Part shown: positions 42,665 to 51,069 of the stretch, one piece after another | How the letters are laid out: the number at the start of each line of letters is the position of its first letter | How positions within the stretch are numbered: position 1 is the stretch's first letter | Source of the DNA: an uncultured Ulvibacter sp. | GTDB taxonomy: Bacteria > Bacteroidota > Bacteroidia > Flavobacteriales > Flavobacteriaceae | Direction of reading: 5' to 3' | DNA length: 64,000 bases | Assembly: GCA_938041335.1 (NCBI GenBank) | Contig: CALIAF010000028.1 | Span: forward strand, 36,568 to 100,567 | Program-made: the position numbers and the translations under genes | The notes under the pieces: model-generated | Seen by the model: only the letters and a program-made list of their open reading frames with translations | What the model was told of the DNA's origin: nothing | The model's database searches: none

Positions 42665-43648
42665 ATGGATACAACTGTTGATACAACAGCCCCAGAAGGT
42701 GTATGGAGCGGAGGAAATAACCGCCCATTTAAAGCCAGCTATGGTAAAATGATGATGTGGTTTTTCATCGTATCTGATGCATTATCATTCTCTGGATTTC
42801 TTGCCGCTTACGGTTTTTCTAGGTATAAGTTCGTGGATGCGTGGCCAATAGCCGATGAAGTATTTACTCACTTCCCATTTGCGCACGGTCAAGATCTGCC
42901 CATGATTTACGTGGCATTTATGACTTTCGTGCTTATTTTTTCTTCTGTAACTATGGTACTTGCCGTAGACGCAGGACATAAGATGCAGCAAAACAAGGTG
43001 ATAATCTATATGTTCCTTACCATTATAGGTGGGGCAATATTTGTAGGTTCTCAAGCTTGGGAATGGAATACCTTTATTAAAGGAGATTATGGAGCCGTAG
43101 AAACCAAAGGAGGGAAAATAATCCAGTTTTTAAATAAAGATGGTGAACGCGTAAAGCTTTCTTCATTTGCTGCAGACCTTCCAGAAACAAGAATAACTCA
43201 AGAAGCTAGTGAAGGTGTTTGGTACCAAAGCGAAGCAGAAACAAGAACCACCGTATCTTTTGAAGAAGTAAAAGCCGGATTCTTGGCAGATAAAAACCTT
43301 CTTATTAGAACACAATATCTTGATAAAAATGGGCACCCAACGGTGCTGTCTAGAGCAGAAAGTGAAGCAAAAATAATTAATGATGGTAAATTAGTCGTAG
43401 AAGGTGCAAACCTGAGACATAACGAATATGGCCATCCATTATTTGCAGATTTCTTTTTCTTTATCACAGGATTTCACGGATTTCACGTATTCTCTGGAGT
43501 TATCATTAACTGTATTGTATTCTTCAATGTAGTGATTGGAACTTATGAGCGTAGAGGACATTATGAGATGGTTGAAAAAGTTGGTCTTTACTGGCACTTT
43601 GTCGATCTAGTATGGGTATTTGTATTTACATTCTTTTACTTGGTATAA
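42665..43648 (+). CDS. Cytochrome c oxidase subunit III (long, with hydrophilic insert)
   Basis: 327 aa. Helices typical of subunit III flank a hydrophilic stretch of about 110 residues (roughly 140-250; rich in Lys/Glu/Asp, for example VKLSSFAADLPETRITQEAS). Beyond the insert come FFFFITGFHGFHVFSGV and YWHFVDLVWVFVFTFFYLV. Subunit III supports turnover stability of the oxidase. The insert would face one side of the membrane as a separate domain. Gene order cyoE-III-III-IV supports the call. Confidence 0.92.
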   Translation: MDTTVDTTAPEGVWSGGNNRPFKASYGKMMMWFFIVSDALSFSGFLAAYGFSRYKFVDAWPIADEVFTHFPFAHGQDLPMIYVAFMTFVLIFSSVTMVLAVDAGHKMQQNKVIIYMFLTIIGGAIFVGSQAWEWNTFIKGDYGAVETKGGKIIQFLNKDGERVKLSSFAADLPETRITQEASEGVWYQSEAETRTTVSFEEVKAGFLADKNLLIRTQYLDKNGHPTVLSRAESEAKIINDGKLVVEGANLRHNEYGHPLFADFFFFITGFHGFHVFSGVIINCIVFFNVVIGTYERRGHYEMVEKVGLYWHFVDLVWVFVFTFFYLV

Positions 43649-43682
43649 TTACCAAGCAAACAAAAAAAATTAAACGTCAACA

Positions 43683-44126
43683 ATGGCACACGCAGAACAT
43701 AATTTAGCAATTTTTAGAGGAACAGTAAAGTTCAAATCTAATGTTCAGAAAATCTGGGGAGTTTTTGTATTCTTATCTATTATTACTATTATAGAAGTAG
43801 CATTAGGTATTTACAAACCAACAGGTTTAATGACTCCATTTATGAGCGAGTTTGAAGGTGGATTCTTTGCAACGCTTGGAAATATATTTCTTTCCATGTT
43901 TATATACATGAAGCCACTTAACTTGATATTTATCGTTTTAACGCTAGTTAAGGCATATTACATTACTTGGGACTTTATGCACATGCGTGATGAAACAAAG
44001 TGGTTACGTCGTGCCGTGGTATGGACAGTTATCTTTTTAATTTGCTACCTCGTGCTTATTTTATTATTAGAAGGTGATTATATCTATGAAGTGTACAAAG
44101 CGAACTTTATTAAGTTTGACTTTTAA
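43683..44126 (+). CDS. Cytochrome c oxidase subunit IV-like protein
   Basis: 147 aa with about four hydrophobic segments. It matches prokaryotic subunit IV of caa3-type oxidases in Bacteroidota (KIWGVFVFLSIITIIEVALGIY; TWDFMHMRDETKWLRRAVVWTVIFLICYLVLILLLE). Last gene of the oxidase unit, followed by a strong terminator. Subunits I and II are not in the window. Confidence 0.88.
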   Translation: MAHAEHNLAIFRGTVKFKSNVQKIWGVFVFLSIITIIEVALGIYKPTGLMTPFMSEFEGGFFATLGNIFLSMFIYMKPLNLIFIVLTLVKAYYITWDFMHMRDETKWLRRAVVWTVIFLICYLVLILLLEGDYIYEVYKANFIKFDF

Positions 44127-44134
44127 TTCGTTTA

Positions 44135-44144
44135 CTTCGGAAAT
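44135..44144 (+). repeat. CTTCGGAAAT motif (intergenic copy)
   Basis: Exact copy between the subunit IV stop and its terminator. Confidence 0.7.
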
Positions 44145-44155
44145 ATTATAAAATC

Positions 44156-44183
44156 AAAGCCTCGTTATCGCGAGGCTTTTTTT
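44156..44183 (+). terminator. Rho-independent terminator of the oxidase unit
   Basis: AAAGCCTCG (44156-44164) and CGAGGCTTT with a six-base loop, then a T-run to 44183. Confidence 0.92.
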
Positions 44184-44216
44184 ATACCTGTATACTATTA
44201 AATAACGTTAATTGTC

Positions 44217-44247
44217 TTGTAATAACAGTCACCAGAATGTATTTTTG
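44217..44247 (+). promoter_or_regulatory. Promoter of the SCO cluster
   Basis: TTG at 44217-44219, a 20-base spacer and TATTTTTG at 44240-44247. The ATG is seven bases downstream of the box, so the leader is almost absent. This fixes the start at 44254, because the longer frame (TTG at 44212) begins upstream of the promoter. Confidence 0.8.
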
Positions 44248-44253
44248 CAATCC

Positions 44254-44922
44254 ATGGAACAACAATCTAAAAAGGCAAAATTTCTAGTACTAGGCGTACT
44301 CTTTTTACTACCTATTACGGTCTACCTATTTTTTGCATCTGGCGTAAATAACTTTGGTAAACTCCCTGTAGTAACAGAAAATGTTGCAGAAATCTCTACC
44401 TTCAAAGATCTTGAAGGAAAACCGGTACAACTAGAAAATAGAATTACCGTTTTAGGTTTTTTTGGAGAAGATCTAATAGACAACCAAGCCTACGCTTTTA
44501 ACCTTGCCCATAAAATTTATAAAAAAAATCATCAATTTGAAGAATTTCAATTTGTGATTCTATTACCAGAGAGTGCTCGTAATCAAGCACTTATTCTTAA
44601 AAATAAGATTGAAGAGATTGCCCCTACCAGCGCTTGGCGTTTTGCCTTTGGCGCAACAAAAGAAATAGAAACAGTTTTCGACTCCTTAAATTCTGGCTAT
44701 TCTTTAAATGCACTTATTGCTAGCCCTTATGTATTCATTATTGACAAAGAAAGAAACTTAAGAGGTCGTGACGATGACGACGATGCAAAAGACGGTATTC
44801 TATATGGCTTTGATTCAAGTATCATTGCAGAAATTAATAATAAAATGAGCGATGATGTAAAAGTGTTGCTCGCAGAATACAGAGACGCGCGTAAAGATAA
44901 ATCTACAAGAAAAAAATCATGA
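44254..44922 (+). CDS. Membrane-anchored thioredoxin-like protein, oxidase assembly neighbour
   Basis: 222 aa. One N-terminal membrane segment (FLVLGVLFLLPITVYLFFAS) and a periplasmic domain with an apparent thioredoxin-like pattern (ITVLGFFGEDLIDNQAYAFNLAHKIY; SPYVFIIDKERNLRGRDDDDD). No CxxC pair is present, so it is not a thiol oxidoreductase of the usual kind. It overlaps the SCO gene (ATGA), so the two are coupled. Likely a helper in copper-site assembly, by context; the family is not named. Confidence 0.8.
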   Translation: MEQQSKKAKFLVLGVLFLLPITVYLFFASGVNNFGKLPVVTENVAEISTFKDLEGKPVQLENRITVLGFFGEDLIDNQAYAFNLAHKIYKKNHQFEEFQFVILLPESARNQALILKNKIEEIAPTSAWRFAFGATKEIETVFDSLNSGYSLNALIASPYVFIIDKERNLRGRDDDDDAKDGILYGFDSSIIAEINNKMSDDVKVLLAEYRDARKDKSTRKKS

Positions 44923-45614
44923 GCAAGAAAAATTCATATTTAGGCCTTACTGTTGTTGTGCTCATTTTTGCCATCATTTTTATCCCTAAAATTCATGACC
45001 GCATTGTTAAAGGTAATACTGTGGAGAGCAATAGATCAAGTGATGCTTACGATACTAGTAAAGGATTAGAAGGTCGAAGCCCCGGAGATATGATAACAAT
45101 AAATGATGTCCCCACTTTTTCATTTATTAACCAAAACAACAAGACCATTACAAATGCAGACTATAAAGGAAAGGTTTATGTAGTTGAATTCTTCTTTAGT
45201 AGTTGCACAACCATCTGTCCTGTTATGAATAATAACCTGCAACAGGTACAAAATGCCTTTGCAAAGAGAGAAGATTTTGGGATTGCCTCTTTTAGCATTG
45301 ACCCCACTTATGACACTCCAGAAATATTAAAAGCCTATGCAGATGGGTATGATGTAACACACCCAAACTGGAATTTTTTAACCGGAGATAAATTGGACAT
45401 CATTGCTCTTAGCAATGAAGGGTTTAAGCTTTTTGCTGCAGAAAACGAAGAAGCAGAAGATGGGTTTGAACACTCTGGCATGTTCGCACTCATTAATAAA
45501 GAAGGCAAAGTAAGCTCTAGAATAGATGAAAACGGGAACCCTCTTATCTATTATAATGGTCTAGAACAAGATCAAATAGACATGCTCATTCAAGACATTA
45601 AAAAACTATTATAA
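44919..45614 (+). CDS. SCO-family copper chaperone for cytochrome oxidase
   Basis: 231 aa. A signal anchor (residues 7-24) precedes a thioredoxin-fold domain with the copper site CTTIC (Cys96, Cys100) and His185 in FEHSGMFALI. SCO proteins load or reduce the CuA site of oxidase subunit II. Gene overlaps its predecessor by four bases, and DUF420 starts directly after its stop. Confidence 0.95.
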   Translation: MSKKNSYLGLTVVVLIFAIIFIPKIHDRIVKGNTVESNRSSDAYDTSKGLEGRSPGDMITINDVPTFSFINQNNKTITNADYKGKVYVVEFFFSSCTTICPVMNNNLQQVQNAFAKREDFGIASFSIDPTYDTPEILKAYADGYDVTHPNWNFLTGDKLDIIALSNEGFKLFAAENEEAEDGFEHSGMFALINKEGKVSSRIDENGNPLIYYNGLEQDQIDMLIQDIKKLL

Positions 45615-46145
45615 ATGATAGAAAAGGATAAACAAATAGAAAAAAAATACACGATTTGGGTCTGGGTTCTCTCTATATTAATACCCGTTGCTGTTGCTAT
45701 TCTTTTTACCGTAAAAATACCCAATGTAGAACGAATGGGGTTTTTACCACCTATCTACGCCACGATTAATGCCATAACTGCATTTCTACTAGTACTTGCT
45801 GTGGTTATGATAAAAAAAGGGAAACAACGCACTCATGAGCGATTAATGAAAACCGCCATTTCATTTTCTGTCCTTTTTTTACTACTCTATATTATATATC
45901 ATATGACTAGCGATTCTACCCCATTTGGTGGAGACGGTGCCATTAGATATGTTTATTTTTTCTTATTAATAAGCCATATTCTATTGTCAATTGTGGTCAT
46001 TCCATTTGTATTAATCACATATATACGAGCAATCTCTGGTAGCTTTAAGATGCATAAAAAATTAGCCCGAATTACATTCCCTTTATGGTTATATGTGGCA
46101 GTTACAGGAGTGATTATTTACTTTATGATTTCGCCCTATTATTAA
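45615..46145 (+). CDS. DUF420-family membrane protein
   Basis: 176 aa with four or five hydrophobic segments and conserved histidines between them (THERLMKTAISFS; IIYHMTSD; MHKKLARITFPLWLYVAVTGVIIYFM). DUF420/CtaM-like proteins occur beside SCO genes and support oxidase assembly in some bacteria. It begins on the base after the SCO stop. Confidence 0.9.
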   Translation: MIEKDKQIEKKYTIWVWVLSILIPVAVAILFTVKIPNVERMGFLPPIYATINAITAFLLVLAVVMIKKGKQRTHERLMKTAISFSVLFLLLYIIYHMTSDSTPFGGDGAIRYVYFFLLISHILLSIVVIPFVLITYIRAISGSFKMHKKLARITFPLWLYVAVTGVIIYFMISPYY

Positions 46146-46146
46146 T

Positions 46147-46383
46147 ATGAAACGTATAACCACCATAGCAATAGTAGTACTACTTATAAGCCTCCCGGCA
46201 GAGGCACAGTGTGCCATGTGTCGTGCCGTATTAGAGAGTGATGCAGATAGCGGGATGGCTCAAGGTGTCAATAACGGAATTGTTTACTTAATGATTTTTC
46301 CGTACCTATTAGTGGGGGGTGTTATTTTTGCAGTTTATAGAATGCTTAAAAAGGCAAAGAAAAGCAAAACTACATCTTCATAA
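46147..46383 (+). CDS. Small secreted or membrane protein with CxxC motif
   Basis: 78 aa. A signal peptide (LLISLPAEAQ) is followed at once by CAMC, then by a short loop and one membrane segment (YLMIFPYLLVGGVIFAVY) with a Lys-rich end. The exported CxxC could bind metal or a heme, or act in thiol exchange. Last gene of the SCO cluster. I do not recognise a characterised family. A weak ATTCCGT hairpin (46398-46426) follows. Confidence 0.8.
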   Translation: MKRITTIAIVVLLISLPAEAQCAMCRAVLESDADSGMAQGVNNGIVYLMIFPYLLVGGVIFAVYRMLKKAKKSKTTSS

Positions 46384-46565
46384 AACGCAAATCTTTAATT
46401 CCGTATTTCTGAAATATTAACGGAATAAAACTGTAACAATTCATTAAAATTTCGGTCTTAATAGAAGAGACAACCAACAAACCTATTTCCCCTCAAAGTC
46501 TTAACAAATTATTCACAGTGTTAAAGCGCCTATGTGCGTTTCTTTGCACTGCATTTACTATTTAT

Positions 46566-47273
46566 ATGATAGACTTAAAGAACATTCACAAATCGTACAA
46601 AACAGGAACAAATTCTTTGCACGTGCTTAAAGGTATAGACTTTCATGTTTCTGAAGGGGAAATGGTATCTATCATGGGCTCTTCAGGCTCTGGAAAATCT
46701 ACATTGTTAAATATACTGGGTATGCTCGATGAGGCAGACGAAGGTTCATATACATTAGACAATAGACCCATTCGTAACTTAAACGAAAAGATTGCTGCAC
46801 AATATCGCAACAAGTTTTTAGGCTTCATATTTCAGTCCTTTAACTTAATTAATTATAAATCTGCATTAGATAATGTGGCAATGCCACTCTATTATCAGGG
46901 TGTAAAAAGAGCAGAGCGAACAGATAAGGCGATGCATTATTTAGAAAAAGTGGGGCTGGCGCAATGGGCCACACATTTGCCTAGCGAACTTTCAGGAGGT
47001 CAAAAACAAAGGGTAGCAATTGCACGTGCATTAGCTAGTGACCCAAAAGTTTTACTTGCAGATGAGCCTACAGGAGCATTAGATACAACAACATCATATG
47101 AAGTAATGGAGTTAATACAAGGTATTAATGATGAGGGTAAAACAATCTTAGTAGTAACTCATGAAGATGACATTGCACAAATGACTAAGCGCATTGTCAA
47201 CTTAAAAGATGGCCAGATTATAGACGACACAAGAGTACAGCAAGTACTTGCTAAAAACGCTGCAAATGTTTGA
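46566..47273 (+). CDS. ABC transporter ATP-binding protein (MacB/LolD type)
   Basis: 235 aa from the ATG at 46566 (MIDLKNIHKSYKTG). Walker A GSSGSGKS at 38-45, ABC signature LSGGQKQR, Walker B LLADEPTGALD, and an H-loop VVTHEDD. The FtsE/LolD/MacB clade drives mechanotransmission rather than true transport through a pore. The first permease gene starts inside its last codons (overlap of 8 bases), so it is the ATPase for the two FtsX-type permeases. Confidence 0.95.
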   Translation: MIDLKNIHKSYKTGTNSLHVLKGIDFHVSEGEMVSIMGSSGSGKSTLLNILGMLDEADEGSYTLDNRPIRNLNEKIAAQYRNKFLGFIFQSFNLINYKSALDNVAMPLYYQGVKRAERTDKAMHYLEKVGLAQWATHLPSELSGGQKQRVAIARALASDPKVLLADEPTGALDTTTSYEVMELIQGINDEGKTILVVTHEDDIAQMTKRIVNLKDGQIIDDTRVQQVLAKNAANV

Positions 47274-48510
47274 CGTAGAACGCTGGCAAGAGATTTTTGA
47301 AACCATAGGAAAAAATAAGTTGAGAACTTTCTTAACTGGACTTTCTGTGGCTTCGGGTATTTTTATTCTAGTGATTTTATTAGGTTTTAGTAGCGGCATA
47401 CAAAAAGGAGTGAAAACTCAGTTTGAACAAGATGCCACAAACAGCATTCGTATAGGAACACGGGTGACTACAAAAGGGTATAAAGGGCTTAATCCAGGAA
47501 GGCGTATTCAACTTAGAAATGCAGATTTTGAAGAATTAAACAGAAAATACGGCGACAAACTAGAGTTTAAAACCGCGCTGTATAATATGTGGGGATCACA
47601 GGTGACCTATGAAGGAGAAACAGGAAATTACAGACTTGAAGGCGCTAGTCCTGACCAACAATTTATTGAGAATGCTAGCCTTACCTCAGGACGATTCTTA
47701 TCATTAGATGATATGGAAGAAGCTAGAAAAGTGGCTGTGATTGGATACACCGTTCAGAAAGACTTGTTTAAGGGAGTAAACCCTGTAGGTAAAATGATCT
47801 CTGTATACGGCATCAATTTTAAAGTTATTGGAGTTTTTACAGATCCAGGTGGGGCTCGAGAGGAAAATAGATTTTTTGTACCCTTAAAAACAGCTCAAAT
47901 TTCATTTGCTGCTGGAGATCGCATTCGTAACATCGCCTATACGGTAAAAATGAGCGATAATTTTGATGAAGCGGTAGCACTATCAAAAACACTTTCAGAG
48001 AGTTTTGAACGTGATATTAAAGAAAAGTATATCATCGCACCAGATGATCGCAGTGCCGTGCGCGTTGACAACACACTTGAAGAGGCAAAAAAGATATATT
48101 CTTTGATTGCCGTGATTCGCAACGTATTCTGGTTCATTGGTATTTTTACCATCATTGCAGGAGTTGTTGGTGTTGGTAACATTATGTTGATCATAGTTAA
48201 AGAACGAACAAAAGAAATTGGAATCCGTAAAGCAATTGGTGCTGTGCCATCTTCTATTATTGGAATGATATTACAAGAATCTATATTTATTACGGCAGTT
48301 GCAGGTTTTTTAGGACTTTTTGCGGGTGTTGCAACACTTCAAATTCTAGGTCCTTTTATGGAAAATGATTTTATAAAGTCACCACAAGTAGATTTTACTA
48401 CGGCAATCTCTACGGTATTTATTTTGATTATTGCAGGCGCAGTCGCTGGATACATACCAGCAAGGCGAGCGGCAAAAATAAAACCTATTGAAGCACTAAG
48501 AGAAGAATAG
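47266..48510 (+). CDS. MacB-type ABC transporter permease 1
   Basis: 414 aa from ATG at 47266 (MFDVERWQEIFETIGKNKLRTF). First membrane helix (LSVASGIFILVILLGFSSGI), a large periplasmic MacB_PCD domain (about 45-250), then three helices (VFWFIGIFTIIAGVVGVGNIMLIIVKERTKEIGIRKA, and AVAGYIPARRAAKIKPIEAL). It overlaps the ATPase gene by 8 bases and the second permease follows after one base. The pair may form a heterodimer. Confidence 0.93.
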   Translation: MFDVERWQEIFETIGKNKLRTFLTGLSVASGIFILVILLGFSSGIQKGVKTQFEQDATNSIRIGTRVTTKGYKGLNPGRRIQLRNADFEELNRKYGDKLEFKTALYNMWGSQVTYEGETGNYRLEGASPDQQFIENASLTSGRFLSLDDMEEARKVAVIGYTVQKDLFKGVNPVGKMISVYGINFKVIGVFTDPGGAREENRFFVPLKTAQISFAAGDRIRNIAYTVKMSDNFDEAVALSKTLSESFERDIKEKYIIAPDDRSAVRVDNTLEEAKKIYSLIAVIRNVFWFIGIFTIIAGVVGVGNIMLIIVKERTKEIGIRKAIGAVPSSIIGMILQESIFITAVAGFLGLFAGVATLQILGPFMENDFIKSPQVDFTTAISTVFILIIAGAVAGYIPARRAAKIKPIEALREE

Positions 48511-48511
48511 C

Positions 48512-49771
48512 ATGTTTAACAAAGACAGATGGACAGAAATACTCGAGGCACTTAACGCCAACCGTTTTAGAACTTTTCTAACAGCGTTTGGAGTAGCTTG
48601 GGGTATCTTTATTCTGGTTGCCTTACTTGCACTTATAAACGGGTTGCGCGCCGGTGTAAGTAAAGACTTTGGAGATTTTGCCACCAACTCTATGTTTGTC
48701 TGGACCCAAGGTACATCTATGCCCTACAAGGGACTTCCCAAGGGTAGAAGACTACGTTTTAAAGTAGAAGATGTTCAGGTATTAAAAGACAACTTCCCGC
48801 AACTTACGTACGTATCACCTCGTAATCAACTAGGTGGATATCAAGGCGCAAATAATGTGACTCGTAATGAGAAAACAGGAGCATTTACTATAAATGGAGA
48901 TTACCCAGAGTTTATAAAGCAGCAACCTATGGATATTACCCAAGGGCGTTTTATAAGCTATTCTGATATTAATGAAAAAAGAAAAGCCATTGTTATAGGA
49001 GCAGATGTTGTCAAAACATTATACGATAAGGGAGAAGAAGTTATAGGTAGCTATATAAAAATAAATGGTGTAAATTTTATGGTCGTTGGCATTTTTCAGG
49101 CCGCCAACAGTGACGGAAATAATGAAGAAGAAGCAAATTCGATCTATGTCCCATTTACCACCTTTGGTCAAGTCTTTAACTACGGCGATAATGTAAACTG
49201 GATGGCCATTACGGCAGAAGACAAAACAAGTATCACATCCCTCAAGCAACAGATAATGGCAAAACTACGGGAACAACGTACCATACACCCCGAAGATCTG
49301 CGAGCATTAGGTAATTTTGATCGTGCAGAAGCTTTCGGCAGAATTACGGGGCTTTTTGACATTCTAAGTTTTGTTGGCTTTTTTGTTGGGTTTTTGATAC
49401 TAGCATCAGGAATGATTGGTATTATTAACATTATGCTCATTGTTATTAAAGAGCGAACCAAAGAGATAGGTGTACGTCGTGCCATAGGAGCGAGCCCTTG
49501 GGACATACGATCACAAATTGTTCAAGAATCATTAGTACTCACTATCGTATCTGGAATGTGCGGTATTGCTTTTGCCGCAGGGTTTATTTGGTTAATGAAT
49601 TACGCCCTAGAACAAGTTGGACCTGTAGATAATTTTGCTAACCCTACTGTCAATGTATTTATTGTCTTTTTTGCCTTGTTGGTGTTAATTATATCTGGAA
49701 TATTAGCAGGTTTGATTCCCGCTTATAAAGCCACAAAGATGAAACCAGTAGAAGCTTTAAGAATAGAATAA
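48512..49771 (+). CDS. MacB-type ABC transporter permease 2
   Basis: 419 aa with the same layout as its neighbour: one N-terminal helix (GVAWGIFILVALLALINGL), periplasmic MacB_PCD domain, then three helices with NIMLIVIKERTKEIGVRRAIGAS and the C-terminal GLIPAYKATKMKPVEALRIE. The two permeases are paralogous (tandem duplication and divergence). It is followed by a hairpin and the adaptor gene. Confidence 0.93.
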   Translation: MFNKDRWTEILEALNANRFRTFLTAFGVAWGIFILVALLALINGLRAGVSKDFGDFATNSMFVWTQGTSMPYKGLPKGRRLRFKVEDVQVLKDNFPQLTYVSPRNQLGGYQGANNVTRNEKTGAFTINGDYPEFIKQQPMDITQGRFISYSDINEKRKAIVIGADVVKTLYDKGEEVIGSYIKINGVNFMVVGIFQAANSDGNNEEEANSIYVPFTTFGQVFNYGDNVNWMAITAEDKTSITSLKQQIMAKLREQRTIHPEDLRALGNFDRAEAFGRITGLFDILSFVGFFVGFLILASGMIGIINIMLIVIKERTKEIGVRRAIGASPWDIRSQIVQESLVLTIVSGMCGIAFAAGFIWLMNYALEQVGPVDNFANPTVNVFIVFFALLVLIISGILAGLIPAYKATKMKPVEALRIE

Positions 49772-49776
49772 TATCA

Positions 49777-49810
49777 CTTCGGAAATGTCCATTCCTTGAT
49801 ATTTCCGATG
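49777..49810. repeat. Inverted repeat of the CTTCGGAAAT motif
   Basis: CTTCGGAAAT (49777-49786) pairs with ATTTCCGATG (49801-49810), one mismatch, across a 14-base loop. It lies between permease 2 and the first adaptor gene. No T-run follows on the plus strand. Confidence 0.6.
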
Positions 49811-49841
49811 AAAAAATAAATAATAGAATAAAATTACAAGA

Positions 49842-51002
49842 ATGAAAAGAACTGGAACCATTATCGTATTGCTATTGATTGTTATTGGCTGTTGTGCTGG
49901 GATTTATTACCTCTGGGTGAAAGACCAGAAAGACCCTGTGATTTATGAAACCGAACAGGCAACCACGCAAACTATTATTAAAAAAACAGTAGCAACCGGA
50001 AGCATTGTCCCAAAAGAAGAGGTACTTATTAAGCCTAACATCTCTGGTATTATTGACGAGATTTTTGTTGTTGCAGGAGACATAATAAAAAGTGGCGATC
50101 TCATCGCTAAGGTTAAAGTGGTGCCAAACGTGAACTCTTTAAACTCGGCTAAAAACAATATTAATAGTTTAAGAACTCAAGTTGAAACTGCGCGATTAGC
50201 ATTAGAAAGCCAACGGAACATTTATAGTAGGCAAAAAGCCCTTTTTGACAAAGGGGTTATTTCTGCAAATGAGTTTGATACCGCACAATTAAGTTTTAAC
50301 CAAGCCGAACAACGTTACAACCAAGAAAAAGTAAACCTTGGCGGTGCGCAACAAACTTTTGACATTGTAAAAACAGGTACAACAAGAGGCTTAGGCACCA
50401 CCGCTAATACAGAAATAAGAGCAACTGTTTCTGGAATGGTCTTAGACGTTCCGGTAAAAACAGGAAACCAAGTTATTGAGTCAAATAATTTTAATGATGG
50501 AACCACCATCGCAACTATTGCAGATGTAGAGAAAATGATTTTTGAAGGAAAAGTAGATGAGAGTGAAGTGGGTAAAATTAAAGAACAATTACCATTAGAA
50601 ATTACAGTTGGAGCAATTGAGAACAAAAAATTTGACGCCATCTTAGACTACATTGCTCCTAAGGGAGTAAGTGAAAATGGAGCTATTCAGTTTGAAATTA
50701 AAGGAACACTCGCAAAAAAAGACACTACATTTATTAGAGCAGGGCTAAGCGCAAACGCCTCCATCATTCTAGCAAAAGCTGAAGATGTTCTCGCTATTAA
50801 AGAAGCATTGGTGCAATATGACAAAGAAACCAAACAGGCTTATGTAGAAGTGGCAATTGGAGATCAGGAGTTTGAACGTCGTGATATTGAAATGGGCGTA
50901 AGTGATGGGATTTTTGTTGAAATTACATCTGGTATCACAAAAGAAGATCAAATTAAGGTATGGAACCAACTTAAAGCACCTATGATGGGTGGTGGTTTCT
51001 AA
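49842..51002 (+). CDS. Periplasmic adaptor (HlyD/MacA-like membrane fusion protein) 1
   Basis: 386 aa. N-terminal anchor helix (TIIVLLLIVIGCCAGIYYLW), a biotinyl-lipoyl-like hairpin domain (VATGSIVPKEEVLIKPNISGIIDEIFV), a coiled-coil hairpin (LRTQVETARLALESQRNIYSRQKALFDKGVISANEFDTA), then beta-barrel and MP domains. It bridges the ABC permeases and TolC. A second adaptor is encoded after tolC, and the locus has no RND pump gene. Confidence 0.92.
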   Translation: MKRTGTIIVLLLIVIGCCAGIYYLWVKDQKDPVIYETEQATTQTIIKKTVATGSIVPKEEVLIKPNISGIIDEIFVVAGDIIKSGDLIAKVKVVPNVNSLNSAKNNINSLRTQVETARLALESQRNIYSRQKALFDKGVISANEFDTAQLSFNQAEQRYNQEKVNLGGAQQTFDIVKTGTTRGLGTTANTEIRATVSGMVLDVPVKTGNQVIESNNFNDGTTIATIADVEKMIFEGKVDESEVGKIKEQLPLEITVGAIENKKFDAILDYIAPKGVSENGAIQFEIKGTLAKKDTTFIRAGLSANASIILAKAEDVLAIKEALVQYDKETKQAYVEVAIGDQEFERRDIEMGVSDGIFVEITSGITKEDQIKVWNQLKAPMMGGGF

Positions 51003-51069
51003 ATTTTACTCATTTAAAATGTAACACTTTGCAAAAGTGTAAGACTTACTTAACAACTACAATCTAATT

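Noticed and set aside
44212..44253. N-terminal extension of the SCO-cluster protein from TTG at 44212
   Set aside because: It begins upstream of the -33 and -7 boxes at 44217-44247, so it would not be transcribed.
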